Shown: in pieces, positions 43,462 through 52,851 of the stretch
Layout: every line of letters starts with the position of its first letter
How positions within the stretch are numbered: the first letter of the stretch is position 1
Assembly: GCF_900185015.1 (NCBI RefSeq)
Contig: NZ_FXYD01000003.1
Location: 186,001-250,000, forward strand
Length of the DNA stretch: 64,000 nucleotides
Source: Octadecabacter ascidiaceicola
GTDB lineage: Bacteria > Pseudomonadota > Alphaproteobacteria > Rhodobacterales > Rhodobacteraceae
Direction of reading: 5' to 3'
Notes under the pieces: generated by a model
What the model saw: the letters and a program-made list of their open reading frames with translations, nothing else
Databases searched by the model: none
What the model was told of the DNA's origin: nothing
Translations under genes and position numbers: made by a program

Positions 43462-45831
43462 ATGAGCCAGCTAAAAACCATCGAGCAACTTTTGTTGTGG
43501 CATTCCCATTGGATGATCCACCACGCAAACCATATACGGCCCAAAATGGACGGGATTAAGGTCGGCGGGCACCAAGCTAGCTCGGCCTCGATGGTGTCAA
43601 TCATGACCGCGCTCTATTTTTCGGCGTTGCGGCCCGAGGATCGGGTGGCAGTCAAACCGCATGCCTCGCCGATTTTCCACGCTGCGCATTACCTAATGGG
43701 CACCCAGACCCGTGAAAAGATGGAGAATTTTCGCGGATTTGGCGGAGTTCAAAGTTATCCATCCCGCACCAAGGATATCGATGATGTGGATTTCTCAACT
43801 GGGTCTGTCGGGCTAGGTGTCGCGATCACATCTTTTGCCTCAATTGTTCAGGATTACATTGCCGCCAAAGACTGGGGCAAAGGTGCGCCGATGGGCCGGA
43901 TGGTGGCGCTAGTGGGTGACGCCGAACTGGACGAAGGCAACATCTATGAGGCTTTGCAGGAAGGTTGGAAGAACGATCTGCGAAACACCTGGTGGGTAAT
44001 CGACTACAACCGCCAGTCGCTCGACGGGATCGTGCGCGAGGGCCTGTTTGAACGGATCGAAAAGACTTTCGATGCTTTCGGTTGGGATGTAGTGCGGGTC
44101 AAACATGGTGCGCTACAACGCGCCGCGTTCGACGAACCGGCCGGCAGCAGATTGCACGATTGGATCGATGCCTGTCCAAATCAGGAATATTCCGCGCTGA
44201 CGTTCATGGGGGGTGCCGTCTGGCGCAAGCGCCTGATGGAGGATCTGGGCGATCAAGGTGATGTCACGGCGTTGCTGGATCGACGCAATGATGAGGAACT
44301 CGCTGCGCTGATGGAGAACCTCGGCGGCAACTGCGTTGAGACCATGGCAGCAACATTTGACGCCATCGACCACGACCGACCCACTTGCTTTCTAGCCTAT
44401 ACCATCAAAGGCTGGGGCACACCCATCGCGGGTCATAAAGACAATCACGGCGGCTTGATGAACAAGACCCAGTTTGCCGCATGGCAAGACCATATGGGGA
44501 TTGTGGAAGGGCAAGAATGGGAGCCTTACACCGGTGTCGACGATGTTCCCGCGCTCAAACGCTTTTTGGCCGAAGTGGCGTTTTTTGCTGATGGTGCGCG
44601 CCGCTTTTCGGATGCTAAACTGGATGTGCCTGAGATTGATATCAGCACGGATCGCGAAATTTCGACTCAGATGGCTTTTGGCAAGGTTCTCGATGAATTA
44701 TCCAAAGGGGACAGTGATCTGGCCGCGCGGATCGTCACCACCTCACCGGATGTGACGGGCACCACAAATCTTGGCCCTTGGGTCAATCGCCGCAAGTTGT
44801 TTGCCCGCGCAGAAAAGGCAGATGCCTTCATCGAACACCGCATTCCGTCGACCGCGAAATGGACATTCATCCCAGAAGGTCAACACATCGAACTGGGCAT
44901 CGCCGAAATGAACCTGTTTTTGTTGCTTGGTGCGGCGGGCCTTTCCCACTCGCTGTTTGGAAAGCGGTTGATCCCGATCGGCACGTTGTATGATCCCTTT
45001 GTGTGTCGCGGGCTCGATGCCTTGAATTATGCCTGCTATCAGGATGCGCGCTTTATGGTGGTCGGAACGCCTTCGGGCGTGACGCTGGCCCCCGAGGGCG
45101 GCGCGCACCAATCCATCGGGACGCCGCTGATTGGAATGAGCCAAGACGGGTTGGCTGCGTTTGAGCCCGCCTTTGCCGACGAGCTGGCGGTGATTATGGA
45201 ATGGGCGTTTGACTACCTGCAACGGGACGGCGATGGCGACCCGGACGAGCGCACGTGGCTGCGCGATGAAACCGGCGGCAGCGTTTATCTGCGCCTGACA
45301 ACAAACCCAATTGAACAGCCCGGAAAACGCAACGACGACGACTTTCGTCAGGGGGCCATCGACGGCGGCTACTGGTTGCGCAAACCGGGACCAAACTGTG
45401 AGGTGGTGATTGCCTATCAGGGGGCGGTGGCATCAGAGGCGATCAAAGCCGCGGGGATCATCGGTGAAGGACGGCGCGACGTCGGTGTGCTGGCCGTGAC
45501 CTCGGCGGATCGGTTGAACGCCGGCTGGACTGCGGCGCAACGGGCGCGGGCGCGTGGCGCCGCGCATGCCCAATCGCATGTCGAAACTCTCACCAGTGAA
45601 CTGCCACCGCACTGCAAGATGATCACCGTTATCGACGGCCACCCAGCGACGTTGGCATGGCTAGGCGGTGTACAAGGTCACCAGACGATCCCGCTTGGCG
45701 TAGAACACTTCGGTCAAACCGGCACCATTGGCGATCTGTATGAGCACCACGGCATAAGTGCTGGCGCAATTGCCCGAAAAGTTCAGGAGTTAACAGTTGG
45801 TCAGAGGGTCCTAGCGCCCTTGCCAAAATAG
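43462..45831 (+). CDS. AceE/transketolase-like ThDP enzyme (homodimeric E1 type)
   Basis: This 789-residue protein has HANHIRPKMDGIKVGGHQASSASM near the N-terminus and a ThDP motif VGDAELDEGN leading to WVIDYNRQSLDG, resembling AceE rather than transketolase; later the second half has EGQHIELGIAEMN and GTLYDPFVCRGLDALNYAC. AceE is the homodimeric pyruvate dehydrogenase E1 of about 887 residues. No E2 or E3 gene is nearby. Similar proteins in Rhodobacteraceae are annotated as transketolase. Substrate could be a branched or unusual 2-oxoacid; the divergent Lrp regulator supports that. A start at 43462 has a weak G/A-rich box. Confidence 0.75.
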   Translation: MSQLKTIEQLLLWHSHWMIHHANHIRPKMDGIKVGGHQASSASMVSIMTALYFSALRPEDRVAVKPHASPIFHAAHYLMGTQTREKMENFRGFGGVQSYPSRTKDIDDVDFSTGSVGLGVAITSFASIVQDYIAAKDWGKGAPMGRMVALVGDAELDEGNIYEALQEGWKNDLRNTWWVIDYNRQSLDGIVREGLFERIEKTFDAFGWDVVRVKHGALQRAAFDEPAGSRLHDWIDACPNQEYSALTFMGGAVWRKRLMEDLGDQGDVTALLDRRNDEELAALMENLGGNCVETMAATFDAIDHDRPTCFLAYTIKGWGTPIAGHKDNHGGLMNKTQFAAWQDHMGIVEGQEWEPYTGVDDVPALKRFLAEVAFFADGARRFSDAKLDVPEIDISTDREISTQMAFGKVLDELSKGDSDLAARIVTTSPDVTGTTNLGPWVNRRKLFARAEKADAFIEHRIPSTAKWTFIPEGQHIELGIAEMNLFLLLGAAGLSHSLFGKRLIPIGTLYDPFVCRGLDALNYACYQDARFMVVGTPSGVTLAPEGGAHQSIGTPLIGMSQDGLAAFEPAFADELAVIMEWAFDYLQRDGDGDPDERTWLRDETGGSVYLRLTTNPIEQPGKRNDDDFRQGAIDGGYWLRKPGPNCEVVIAYQGAVASEAIKAAGIIGEGRRDVGVLAVTSADRLNAGWTAAQRARARGAAHAQSHVETLTSELPPHCKMITVIDGHPATLAWLGGVQGHQTIPLGVEHFGQTGTIGDLYEHHGISAGAIARKVQELTVGQRVLAPLPK

Positions 45832-45845
45832 GGGTACGGCGTCAA

Positions 45846-45992
45846 TCAGAGTGATGCGCGGCATTCTTCAAAGGCGTTTGCTCCCAAAGAGATCATCTCC
45901 GCCGGAGTTGTTCCGCGGCGATTAACCAATACATCAAAAGAACTACAGGATCCGCTACTTACTTTGACGGGAACCCCGGCAATGTTCGTCAT
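45846..45992 (-). CDS. Possible 48-residue small protein, unknown
   Basis: A short frame (MTNIAGVPVKVSSGS ... GTTPAEMISLGANAFEE) has AGGAAG nine bases before its ATG and a plausible amino-acid mix. No family is recognised. It is the next frame downstream of the helical protein at 46081 on the same strand. It may equally be a remnant of a decayed gene. Confidence 0.3.
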   Translation of the reverse strand: MTNIAGVPVKVSSGSCSSFDVLVNRRGTTPAEMISLGANAFEECRASL

Positions 45993-46080
45993 TTTTGAAT
46001 GCTTCCTATGTTTCTTGAGCGGTCAGTAATAAACCAGAGTGTGACTAAGACCGTCTATCGGCGATTCTCAAGAGGCTGTT

Positions 46081-46704
46081 TCAGACTGAGAAGTCGACCA
46101 ACACCCAATCAGTGGACGTCAACCTCCATCCGAAAACAGACTCTTTAACTTGGGGTGATAAGGCATCATTAATTTCTTTTGCCAATGGACCTAAATGGCC
46201 TCTCAGACACGCATCACAGAGCGTGTCTAGTGCTGGGTTTGTGCTTTGAAAACTCACCCTGTCTCGCAGCAAGTCGGTGCATTCACGATAAAAACCGTGC
46301 GCCAGAAGCTCGTCTGCCGTCTGAAGCAATCTGAAAAAGTCCCAGTCATCAGCATCATCAAGAGATGCCATTAGGTTCTCTTGTTCCTGAGAAGTCTCGG
46401 AACTTTCTACGGGCAGGTTTTCGAAATCCGCTGGATTGGTTTGGATTACAAAGGCGCGCTCGTAGGCTGACTTCATCAGCACCAACTCCGTCGGCTCCGG
46501 GGAAATTGCGGTCAATTCATCAAGTGCTTCGTCTGCAGTATCTCGGTCTAGCGAATTGATGCCTATTCTGGCTTTCGTCGCGAGGGCATGCGTTTTCAAC
46601 CCGTCGACAGGTCCAGCAGACAAGACTGCTTCTATGCGCGCCAATGCCTCGGAAATCGCTCCGTTCTTGGCTTCAATTTCCGATGTTGCCTGATGCTTGG
46701 GCAC
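46081..46704 (-). CDS. Hypothetical mostly helical protein
   Basis: This 207-residue protein is predicted by its composition to be almost fully alpha-helical (repeated Leu/Ala heptads and Glu/Asp), possibly with TPR-like repeats (DELTAISPEPTELVLMKSAYERAF, LLQTADELLAHGFYRECTDLL). No catalytic motif or signal peptide is visible. Its 5' end overlaps head-to-head with the DUF4365 pseudogene on the other strand, which suggests a joined or degraded junction here. Function unknown. Confidence 0.55.
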   Translation of the reverse strand: MPKHQATSEIEAKNGAISEALARIEAVLSAGPVDGLKTHALATKARIGINSLDRDTADEALDELTAISPEPTELVLMKSAYERAFVIQTNPADFENLPVESSETSQEQENLMASLDDADDWDFFRLLQTADELLAHGFYRECTDLLRDRVSFQSTNPALDTLCDACLRGHLGPLAKEINDALSPQVKESVFGWRLTSTDWVLVDFSV

Positions 46705-48463
46705 TTCGCCGGAAAGACAAGGACTACGGCGTAGATTTGGAGATCGAATTTTTCGACGACGAAGGAAAGTCTACAGGGCTCATGTTCTTCGTCCAACTTA
46801 AGGCCACTGACGACATTGCCAAAGCGCAGTCGGTTCCAATGAAGGTCGACCGCTAGAGTACTTGGCGTCACTAGATGCGCCTTCCATGGTAGTCCGTTAT
46901 TGCGAACCCAGTAAGACGTTCCATTGGCTATGGCTTTCGGAAATCTATGCACGCAATCCCCCACCAAAGACAGAGACCATCACTATCAGGTTCGAGCCTA
47001 CGGACGTATGGAGTGATGACACATCGGACAGAATCCCCACTACCCTACAAACCTATCGTACTTTGCGAACAGGCTCCTGTAGCATACCTTTCGGATTGGA
47101 AATTCACTGCAATCAATCTGAACCAAACGCCGCTTTTGCTATGAACGTCGCTGTGAGCGAAATTGTAGGGGTCTCCTCGCGATTTACGACTAATTGTAAC
47201 CCCGAAACCTGCCTGACGCTGCTCATCTTGTTAAAGGGTGAAACGCTGCGGGTTTCGATAGACTCCATCGCATCGATCTCCATCGCAATTGATCCCACCG
47301 ATCAAGATGAGACTCTCCAGATCCTCAGCTATGTGATCGCTTGCATGGCCCTTCGTTCGGATTTCAAAGATCACTTGCATGATTTGGCTGGTTACTTTGT
47401 GCGTGAGAATATTTCTTGTGAATGCAGGGAGCTTGCCTCTGTTGTTACGTCCGGTGTTGTCGACAATTGTGAAATGGCGGCGATCATCGCAAGCATCAAC
47501 GGGATTCATGAAAGGCAAGACGACAACTATTCGCGATACATCCACGCCCAGCTTAGTTGCCCCGCGCCACACGAAGAGAAACTATCGGCGCTGCAACGTT
47601 TCTACAAGGATGCCATTGATGCACACGCCACTCGTTCAATGCGCGAACAGGCAGTCATACACTACTCTTTTGGAAATTCACTGCGGGTTGCATTCGAATA
47701 CAAGGCCGCGTTCAAGCAATTTAACTTAGCGCGACGCAAGTATCCCAGATATCTCGAAAAGGGTTACTTTCTTGCGGAATTGGGGGCCACGCTCTATTTT
47801 TTGAAGCGGTATCGACTGTCATCAAAGGTCTATGAAGCAGCACATGCGATTAAAGCCAGCGCGCAAACTGCAATCTGTGCGGGGGACGCATACTTGTTCA
47901 GTGGCCAACCCGACAAGGCAAAGAAACTCTATGATGAAGCTTCAAAGTCCAACGACCAATTCGAAGCCACCGAGGGGAATGTCAAGGCTCATGCGGCAAG
48001 TTGGCTTGTCGAGTTCCTCAAGCAAAACAATCTCGACCAAAATACATTACTATCCAAATCAGAATTCTGGTCCGATGTAATGCAGAACGCCATTGACGGT
48101 GAGCATTACGAGCATGCCTTTTGTGCGTCGATTATTCTGAGCTACCTATTGGAGAATGATCCAGCAGCATGGACGAATGCAATCCAAATTTCGTTTCGGT
48201 TAATGTTGGAAGGCGGCGAACCTTCCATAATGATATCGACGCTGTCATGTGCTGTGCAACGATGCGGGTACCACGCATATTCTTACTTCAGACGCATTCT
48301 TGTCAGCAATGGATGCCCACCAGACGTTGTTCCGATGCTTGATCAGATCGCAAAAACCTTACAAGACGAACGAGCTTCCGTTGAACAGCCCTCGACGATC
48401 CTGCGCCTCGTCGAGCCGCCATCATTTGATACAGTATTGCGATACGAACATAGCGAGAGATAG
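46644..48463 (+). pseudogene. DUF4365-TPR protein broken by a single frameshift
   Basis: The N-terminal piece (46644-46856) has the DUF4365 signature RRKDKDYGVDLEIEF and FFVQLKAT, the strands and acidic/Lys residues of a PD-(D/E)XK-like nuclease fold. It runs into TAG at 46854-46856. A one-base slip at 46853 restores LEYLASLDAPSMVV, the expected continuation, and the frame then stays open to 48463 with a long TPR-like C-terminal part. The intact protein would have about 600 residues. The 5' end overlaps the minus-strand gene, so the N-terminus may also be truncated. A sequencing error is possible. Confidence 0.65.
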
Positions 48464-48724
48464 TGTCGACTTAGGCTGCGATGCAGTCATACAGCATGTC
48501 AAATGCTGCGCAAAAGATCAACGTCCGCTTCGGGGAAGCTGCGGCGCAGCGGCCGAACGCATGGGCAATGGCCGGTTTGGGCCGTTCGTGTCGTGTGATC
48601 TCGGTTGATAACCTATGATGCCGCGATGCGGCTAATGGCAGGAATAAGCCCATCTTGACCGATGCTGCACGATACATGAATGTTCGCTTGTTGTTTCCGG
48701 CGTTTTGCAAGGGTGTTTCTAAAC

Positions 48725-50173
48725 ATGAGAAGTCTATCAGCAACCTTAGTTGCCATTAATGTTGTGTGCGCATCGCAAGTTTTGGCTCAGGAGGAGGACT
48801 GGACTATTCGCTGCGGAGGCGATTTTGACCTGTGCGGTTTCTATGACCGAGAGACTGGCGACCAAAAAGTACCACGTATTTATGAACGTATCATGCCATT
48901 TAGCGAGGGGCTTTCTGCTGTAAGATTTGAAGGGAAGTTTGGTTTCATAGATGCTCAAGGAGAGATGGTGATCGAGCCGCAGTTTGATCTCGCAGGGCGG
49001 TTTCGGTTTGGATTGGCCGAGGTGCTAGTCGGCGAGTTCGTTGGTATTGTGAACCGGGCAGGAGAGTTCATGATGGAACCTGCGTATGCACGTGCCGTTC
49101 CTATAGGGCCTCGAGCGATATTGGTTGAAGCAGGAAGCTGGAGCTCATCCTATTATGCGGGTCACGAACGATTAGACTATGATTTCATAGGAATGAGGCG
49201 GGCCGACGGATTGTGGATCAATTTTAGGTATTGGTCAGTTGTACCGGGGTCTCGGCTAAGATTTAAAATCTTCGACCCTAAGGGGGGTGAGCTTATTTGG
49301 GCGGGTATTCAATTGCGACACGCTTCCGATATTCGATACGGCCTGTTTTCAATGCAACGCGGGGATTGGTGGACGCTTCCTCAATACACTAGAATTGGGC
49401 AACTTTCCGAAGGCTTGGTGGTTGCTCGAACGGATGACGGAAACACACACGTTTTAGATGAAAAAGGCGTACTGCAGTTCGAATCTGCTTTTTCGAACGT
49501 CGGGGTCTTTGAGAACGGATTTGCGAGAGTTATTGTCCGCAGTGAGGATGGGAACCTTCAATACGGTGTTTTGAGCGCAACCGGGGATTTGGTCGGCGGT
49601 CAGCTTTATGACGAAGTTCGCATACCGAGCGAGCGGAATACATGGCAAATTCTAGTTGAAGGTAAGTGGTTCGAGGTAAATGCCGATGGTAGTTTAACGG
49701 AGGCCTTACCGTTACCGGAGCGAGTGCGTCCACAAGTTATAGGTCGTGAAAGGGAAGAGTTGGGACCATTGGATTGCAATAATGGTGTAACTATTTTTGA
49801 GGGTATGGATGCTTCGGGCCAAAGTTACGGTATGATGTCCGCTGATGGCACGATCCTGATTGATCCTGAATATGATGCCCTAACCTGCTTCCGGTCTGGA
49901 GTGGCTTGGGCTGCAGACTTTGGTGACGGCGCTTGGTGTCCGGTTGGTCCAGATGGTCTGCAGCGAGAAATCCCAGCGTGCCGGACAAGCCATTATCCTA
50001 TAACCTGGTCACACCATGGCGCGGAGATACTTGATCCAGATCCGTTTACGAGCAGCGTGAAATGGGTTCGCGCATATCTTGCGTTCGAGTGCGGCGGGGC
50101 GAATGAAGCGCCAATGTTTGTCGGCGATGGAGTTCAAGGGCATGGAATAATGCCTGCAGTTAGGTGCGATTGA
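48725..50173 (+). CDS. Secreted WG-repeat protein
   Basis: This 482-residue protein has a signal peptide (ATLVAINVVCASQVLAQ) and several WG repeats of about 25-45 residues in the first half (EGKFGFIDAQGEMVIEPQFD, EFVGIVNRAGEFMMEPAYA) and again near residues 380-430 (YGMMSADGTILIDPEYDAL, then AWCPVGPDG). WG-repeat proteins form beta-propeller-like scaffolds of unknown role on the cell surface. The start at 48725 is chosen to begin the signal peptide. It lies in the accessory region and has no operon partner. Confidence 0.75.
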   Translation: MRSLSATLVAINVVCASQVLAQEEDWTIRCGGDFDLCGFYDRETGDQKVPRIYERIMPFSEGLSAVRFEGKFGFIDAQGEMVIEPQFDLAGRFRFGLAEVLVGEFVGIVNRAGEFMMEPAYARAVPIGPRAILVEAGSWSSSYYAGHERLDYDFIGMRRADGLWINFRYWSVVPGSRLRFKIFDPKGGELIWAGIQLRHASDIRYGLFSMQRGDWWTLPQYTRIGQLSEGLVVARTDDGNTHVLDEKGVLQFESAFSNVGVFENGFARVIVRSEDGNLQYGVLSATGDLVGGQLYDEVRIPSERNTWQILVEGKWFEVNADGSLTEALPLPERVRPQVIGREREELGPLDCNNGVTIFEGMDASGQSYGMMSADGTILIDPEYDALTCFRSGVAWAADFGDGAWCPVGPDGLQREIPACRTSHYPITWSHHGAEILDPDPFTSSVKWVRAYLAFECGGANEAPMFVGDGVQGHGIMPAVRCD

Positions 50174-50367
50174 AGACCGCCTTGAGATGAAGTCATTTGT
50201 GAAAGTTGTAACCGCAAAGCCGACATTCACGTATTCAAGGCGAAAGCCTACTTAGTCCCGCGTAGTCGTCATCCAGCATACGGAAATGCTGCGCTCATGG
50301 GGCAACGTACGCTATGCGGGCTGCAACCGCAGCATCTTGACTGGTCGTGAAAAGTAGATTTGGGCCG

Positions 50368-50763
50368 TCACCTTTCCAATCTAACAACCTTGCGGTGGAC
50401 ATTACACTCATTCTCATTAACCCATTTAATAAGCCGTTCGACCTCAAGAGGTATCCGATCAGTCGCCGCTGTGATCATCACAAAATCCGTGATACCTTCG
50501 TCGTTTTCTTCCCAGATTGGATCGATTTGGCCGTTGGGCATTTGCGGCAATCGGTTGATACCAGCTCGGATCGAGGTGCTTGCTGTTTCGTGGTCACCTA
50601 ATCCGACAACGTTCCACTGATCACCACGCCCTTGAAAAGCGATGGTGTGTCCGTCTGTGGAGCTGTTCAGTTCAAGGCTAAACCGTTGGCCAAATCTGAT
50701 GACTTGATCGACTTTTTCAAGCTGGCTTTCTCTCTGAACCACGCCAAGTGACGATGGCACCAA
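50368..50763 (-). pseudogene. C-terminal fragment of an unknown protein, DUF4384-like
   Basis: The frame has no good start; its reading continues upstream to about 50807, where it meets the recombinase fragment and ends at an in-frame stop. It contains GQRFSLELNSS, GRGDQWNVVGLG, INRLPQMPNGQIDP and DFVMITA, a pattern that I associate loosely with DUF4384 domains found at the end of caspase-like or kinase proteins. It looks like a 3' piece of a larger gene cut at its 5' side. Confidence 0.4.
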
Positions 50764-50781
50764 TGCAAGGTTAAGGCCTGT

Positions 50782-51335
50782 TTCATTGGCTTGAAGGAGA
50801 GTTCGCAGGGCTGATCAAAGACCTGCAACCAACAGAAGGCTTGTTCGCCGTGACCAAGCGCATGTTCAAAGATGCGTGGGGGCAACGACAGCAACAGGCG
50901 GATGCCAATCAAGATGTTCTGCGAACACAACGTCGGACGGTTGAGAAACAAATCGAGGGTTTTTTGGACCGCATTGTCGCGTCTAACAGTGGAACCGTCA
51001 TCGCAGCCTATGAGAAACGCATCGACACATTGGAAAAACAAAAACTGATTTTGGACGAAAAGCTCTCAAACCGAGCCCCAAAACAAGGCACCTTCGAGCA
51101 ATTGTTCGAACACGCTTTGGTATTTTTAGCAAACCCTTGGAAACTCTGGGAAAGTGATAACCTCGCCCTGCGCAGAACGCTCCTAAAACTCGCCTTTGTG
51201 GACCGCATAGCATACTCGCGACAGACAGGACTTCGAACACCAAAAACCACCTTACCGTTCAAGGTGTTAGGGCAATCCTACATGAATGAATGTAAAATGG
51301 CGGACCGAGGAGGATTCGAACCCCCGACCCCCTGA
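50782..51335 (+). pseudogene. C-terminal part of a large serine recombinase
   Basis: HWLEGEFAGLI, then AVTKRMFKDAW, a coiled-coil region (RRTVEKQIEGFLDRIVASN), VIAAYEKRIDTLEKQK and TPKTTLPFKVLGQ match the C-terminal part of recombinase/zinc-ribbon-type serine recombinases. The resolvase catalytic domain is missing; just upstream a TAA closes the frame. The reading frame runs 12 codons into the 3' half of tRNA-Arg before stopping, which is an accident of position. It marks an integrated element that has lost its integrase activity. Confidence 0.75.
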
Positions 51336-51374
51336 TTCGTAGTCAGGTACTCTATCCAGCTGAGCTATCGGTCC
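51298..51374 (-). tRNA. tRNA-Arg(ACG)
   Basis: The minus strand folds as a cloverleaf with acceptor GGACCGA/TCGGTCC, D arm GCTCAGCTGGATAGAGT, anticodon loop CTACGAA with anticodon ACG, T arm GGGTTCGAATCC, and an encoded CCA at 51298-51300. The recombinase fragment ends at its 3' side, consistent with use as an integration target. Confidence 0.95.
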
Positions 51375-51383
51375 ACTGCGGGC

Positions 51384-51412
51384 GATGTAGCCGCCACGCG
51401 AGACCATTGCAA
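51384..51412 (-). promoter_or_regulatory. Candidate promoter of tRNA-Arg
   Basis: On the minus strand TTGCAA (51407-51412) and TACATC (51384-51389) are separated by exactly 17 bases, ending 9 bases before the tRNA 5' end. Both boxes deviate from consensus. Confidence 0.35.
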
Positions 51413-51420
51413 GGGGCAAA

Positions 51421-52821
51421 CTACGCAATCTGCGGGGAAAGTGTCAGGTCGGATTTTGGAAGGTTAATAACAAAGCGCGTTCCGGTCTCGTCTGTACGTT
51501 CAAGTTCGAGGCGCCCACCATGTCCGCGTACCAGTTCCGCAGCGATAGCAAGGCCAAGGCCAGAACCGCCACGCGTTGTGCCACCCTGGAATGCCTCAAA
51601 CAGATGTTCACGCGCCTTAGGGGGCAACCCTGGACCGGTGTCGGTCAAGGCAATCGTCCAGACATCATCATCTTCATCGCCAGAAATCGCGATCTCTCCG
51701 GCTTTTCCTGTCGCAATGATGGCTTGTCTGGCGTTGCGCACGAGGTTGCCAATCACGCGGTAAAGCTGCTCACCATCGGCACGCACACTCATTCCGGCGG
51801 GGATGTTTTCAGCGAATGACACATCATGATCCCCGACGGCCAGCCGTTCACCGGCAACAACATCATCCACAATTTCGGAAAGCGAAACGCGTTCAAGGCG
51901 GGGTGCAGGTTCATCGACACGGCCAAACGCCAAAGTGCTTTCGCAAAGATTGACCGCACGGGTAATCGAATTCACAAGCTTAGGCGCAAGACGTCGCACG
52001 GACGGGTCCTCCGAGGACTCGATGCGATCGGTGAACAGCACCGCTGAGGTCAGGATATTACGCAGATCATGGCTGATCTTGCTGACGGCCCCGCCAAGCT
52101 GGGCAAGGCGTTCTTTCTGTTTCAATGCCCCTGTTAGCTGCGTCTGCATGGATGCAAGCGCGTCCTCCGCTTCGCGAAGTTCTGTAATTCCGGCCGTAGG
52201 CATAATGATGCGGCGCGCGTCTTCGGGGGCCTTTGCATAGGCCTGCATGTGATCGACAACGCCGCGCATTGGTTTCACGATGAAACGGCGCACTGCGAGG
52301 AACAGCAAGCTGGCAGTGATGATCGAAATGACTGCGGACAAAATCAAGATGTTGATGCCGTACTCGATAAGGGCAGCGCGCAACGGTTTCGTCGGCAGGG
52401 TGATTTCAATCAGCAAACCGCCGTCCTGAACGGGATTGCCGATCACACGGATCACGCGTTCTTCAGTATCACCAAGGCGCATCATCGTGTCTTTGATCAG
52501 CATCCATGCCGGCGGGTCACGCATATCAAATGTCTTGTGGATCGGCGTGGGAATGGGTGACGAAAGGATCAATTGGCGCACTTCGTCGCGGCGTAAAACC
52601 ACGTTATACACGCCTGCGTTTTCCAGAAGTTCGGCCTCTAGCTCAGGCGAAATCATATCTTCTGCAAGCAACGTCAGTGATGCAATTTGCGCACGTTCCA
52701 AATGGTTAAGGAAGTAGTCTTCGCGAAAACGCGCCACGGACGGCACGAAGATCAACAGTTCAGCAATCAACACGAACACCGTCGTGAGGATTAAGAAGCG
52801 CCCTGATAGGGAGTTGAGCAT
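51421..52821 (-). CDS. Membrane sensor histidine kinase, orphan
   Basis: This 466-residue protein has one N-terminal membrane helix (about 8-27), a periplasmic sensor part (28-155), a second helix (156-178), a HAMP-like linker, the phospho-acceptor H box (SKISHDLRN) and the ATPase domain with NLVRNARQA, DTGPGLP and GGSGLGLAIA. No response regulator is encoded nearby, so it may signal to a distant partner. It lies downstream of tRNA-Arg, reading towards it. Confidence 0.88.
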   Translation of the reverse strand: MLNSLSGRFLILTTVFVLIAELLIFVPSVARFREDYFLNHLERAQIASLTLLAEDMISPELEAELLENAGVYNVVLRRDEVRQLILSSPIPTPIHKTFDMRDPPAWMLIKDTMMRLGDTEERVIRVIGNPVQDGGLLIEITLPTKPLRAALIEYGINILILSAVISIITASLLFLAVRRFIVKPMRGVVDHMQAYAKAPEDARRIIMPTAGITELREAEDALASMQTQLTGALKQKERLAQLGGAVSKISHDLRNILTSAVLFTDRIESSEDPSVRRLAPKLVNSITRAVNLCESTLAFGRVDEPAPRLERVSLSEIVDDVVAGERLAVGDHDVSFAENIPAGMSVRADGEQLYRVIGNLVRNARQAIIATGKAGEIAISGDEDDDVWTIALTDTGPGLPPKAREHLFEAFQGGTTRGGSGLGLAIAAELVRGHGGRLELERTDETGTRFVINLPKSDLTLSPQIA

Positions 52822-52851
52822 TATACCGTCCGTTCTACGAGTTACGCCGCT

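Noticed and set aside
51298-51335. Protein end (MADRGGFEPPTP) at the recombinase frame
   Set aside because: These codons are the complement of tRNA-Arg, an often seen artefact in translated databases, not a true protein end.
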